Part shown: positions 5,919-5,941 of the stretch, piece after piece
Numbering within the stretch: the first letter of the stretch is position 1
Layout: the number at the start of each line of letters is the position of its first letter
Source: Nocardioidaceae bacterium
GTDB taxonomy: Bacteria; Actinomycetota; Actinomycetes; Propionibacteriales; Nocardioidaceae
Assembly (NCBI GenBank): GCA_013698435.1
Contig: JACCVA010000069.1
Span: 1-5,941, forward strand
Direction of reading: 5' to 3'
DNA length: 5,941 bases
Position numbers and translations under genes: made by a program
Notes under the pieces: generated by a model
The model's input: the letters and a program-made list of their open reading frames with translations, nothing else
Database searches by the model: none
Told to the model about the DNA's origin: nothing

Positions 5919-5941
5919 ACTGTCACGGAAACCGTGACAGT
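5919..5941 (+). terminator. Perfect inverted repeat after tRNA-fMet, probable terminator cut by window end
   Basis: ACTGTCACGG (5919-5928), an AAA loop, and CCGTGACAGT (5932-5941) form a perfect 10-bp stem starting 21 nt after the tRNA. The last base of the window is the last base of the right arm, so any U-tract is out of view. The bases just before the left arm are CAGAGGC, so the stem may continue if GCCTCTG follows. Position favours a tRNA terminator. A 10-10 palindrome with a short centre could also be an operator for the next gene. Confidence 0.55.

Overview
This window is a stretch of GC-rich actinobacterial chromosome. The organism is probably in or near the Propionibacteriales/Nocardioidaceae. 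Three things point there: strongly G/C-biased third codon positions, a PPA1309-family gene (a family I know only from actinobacteria, named after a Propionibacterium acnes locus), and the order PDZ/Lon-like protease, PPA1309 protein, UPF0182 membrane protein. The protease and UPF0182 pair is also found in Mycobacterium tuberculosis as Rv3194c/Rv3193c. The genus is an inference.

Layout. Bases 1-270 are intergenic apart from what looks like the first four codons of a leftward gene (12 down to 1). This gap holds a 39-bp direct repeat in two copies 51 bp apart, and a leaderless-type -10 element next to each of the two divergent start codons. Rightward from 271 are moaE (271-705), a small single-pass membrane protein (790-1056), a membrane-anchored PDZ plus Lon-type protease with an intact Ser-Lys dyad (1070-2134), a PPA1309-family cytoplasmic protein (2142-2708) and a UPF0182-family seven-helix membrane protein with a large outer domain (2718-5732). 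The last four are 13, 7 and 9 nt apart and look like one operon. An 84-nt gap separates them from moaE.

After the operon comes a short spacer with a sigma70-like promoter, then an initiator tRNA (tRNA-fMet, CAT anticodon, 5822-5898, CCA encoded). The window ends exactly on the last base of a perfect 10-bp inverted repeat that is probably the tRNA terminator.

Functionally, MoaE makes molybdopterin and is probably unrelated to its neighbours. The four-gene operon appears to be an envelope module of unknown function: an extracytoplasmic protease, a large membrane/exported protein, a small membrane protein and a soluble partner. I see no mobile element, CRISPR array, phage gene or defence system. 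The window is mostly conserved core genome, and the under-described parts are the operon's function and the repeat-bearing divergent intergenic region.
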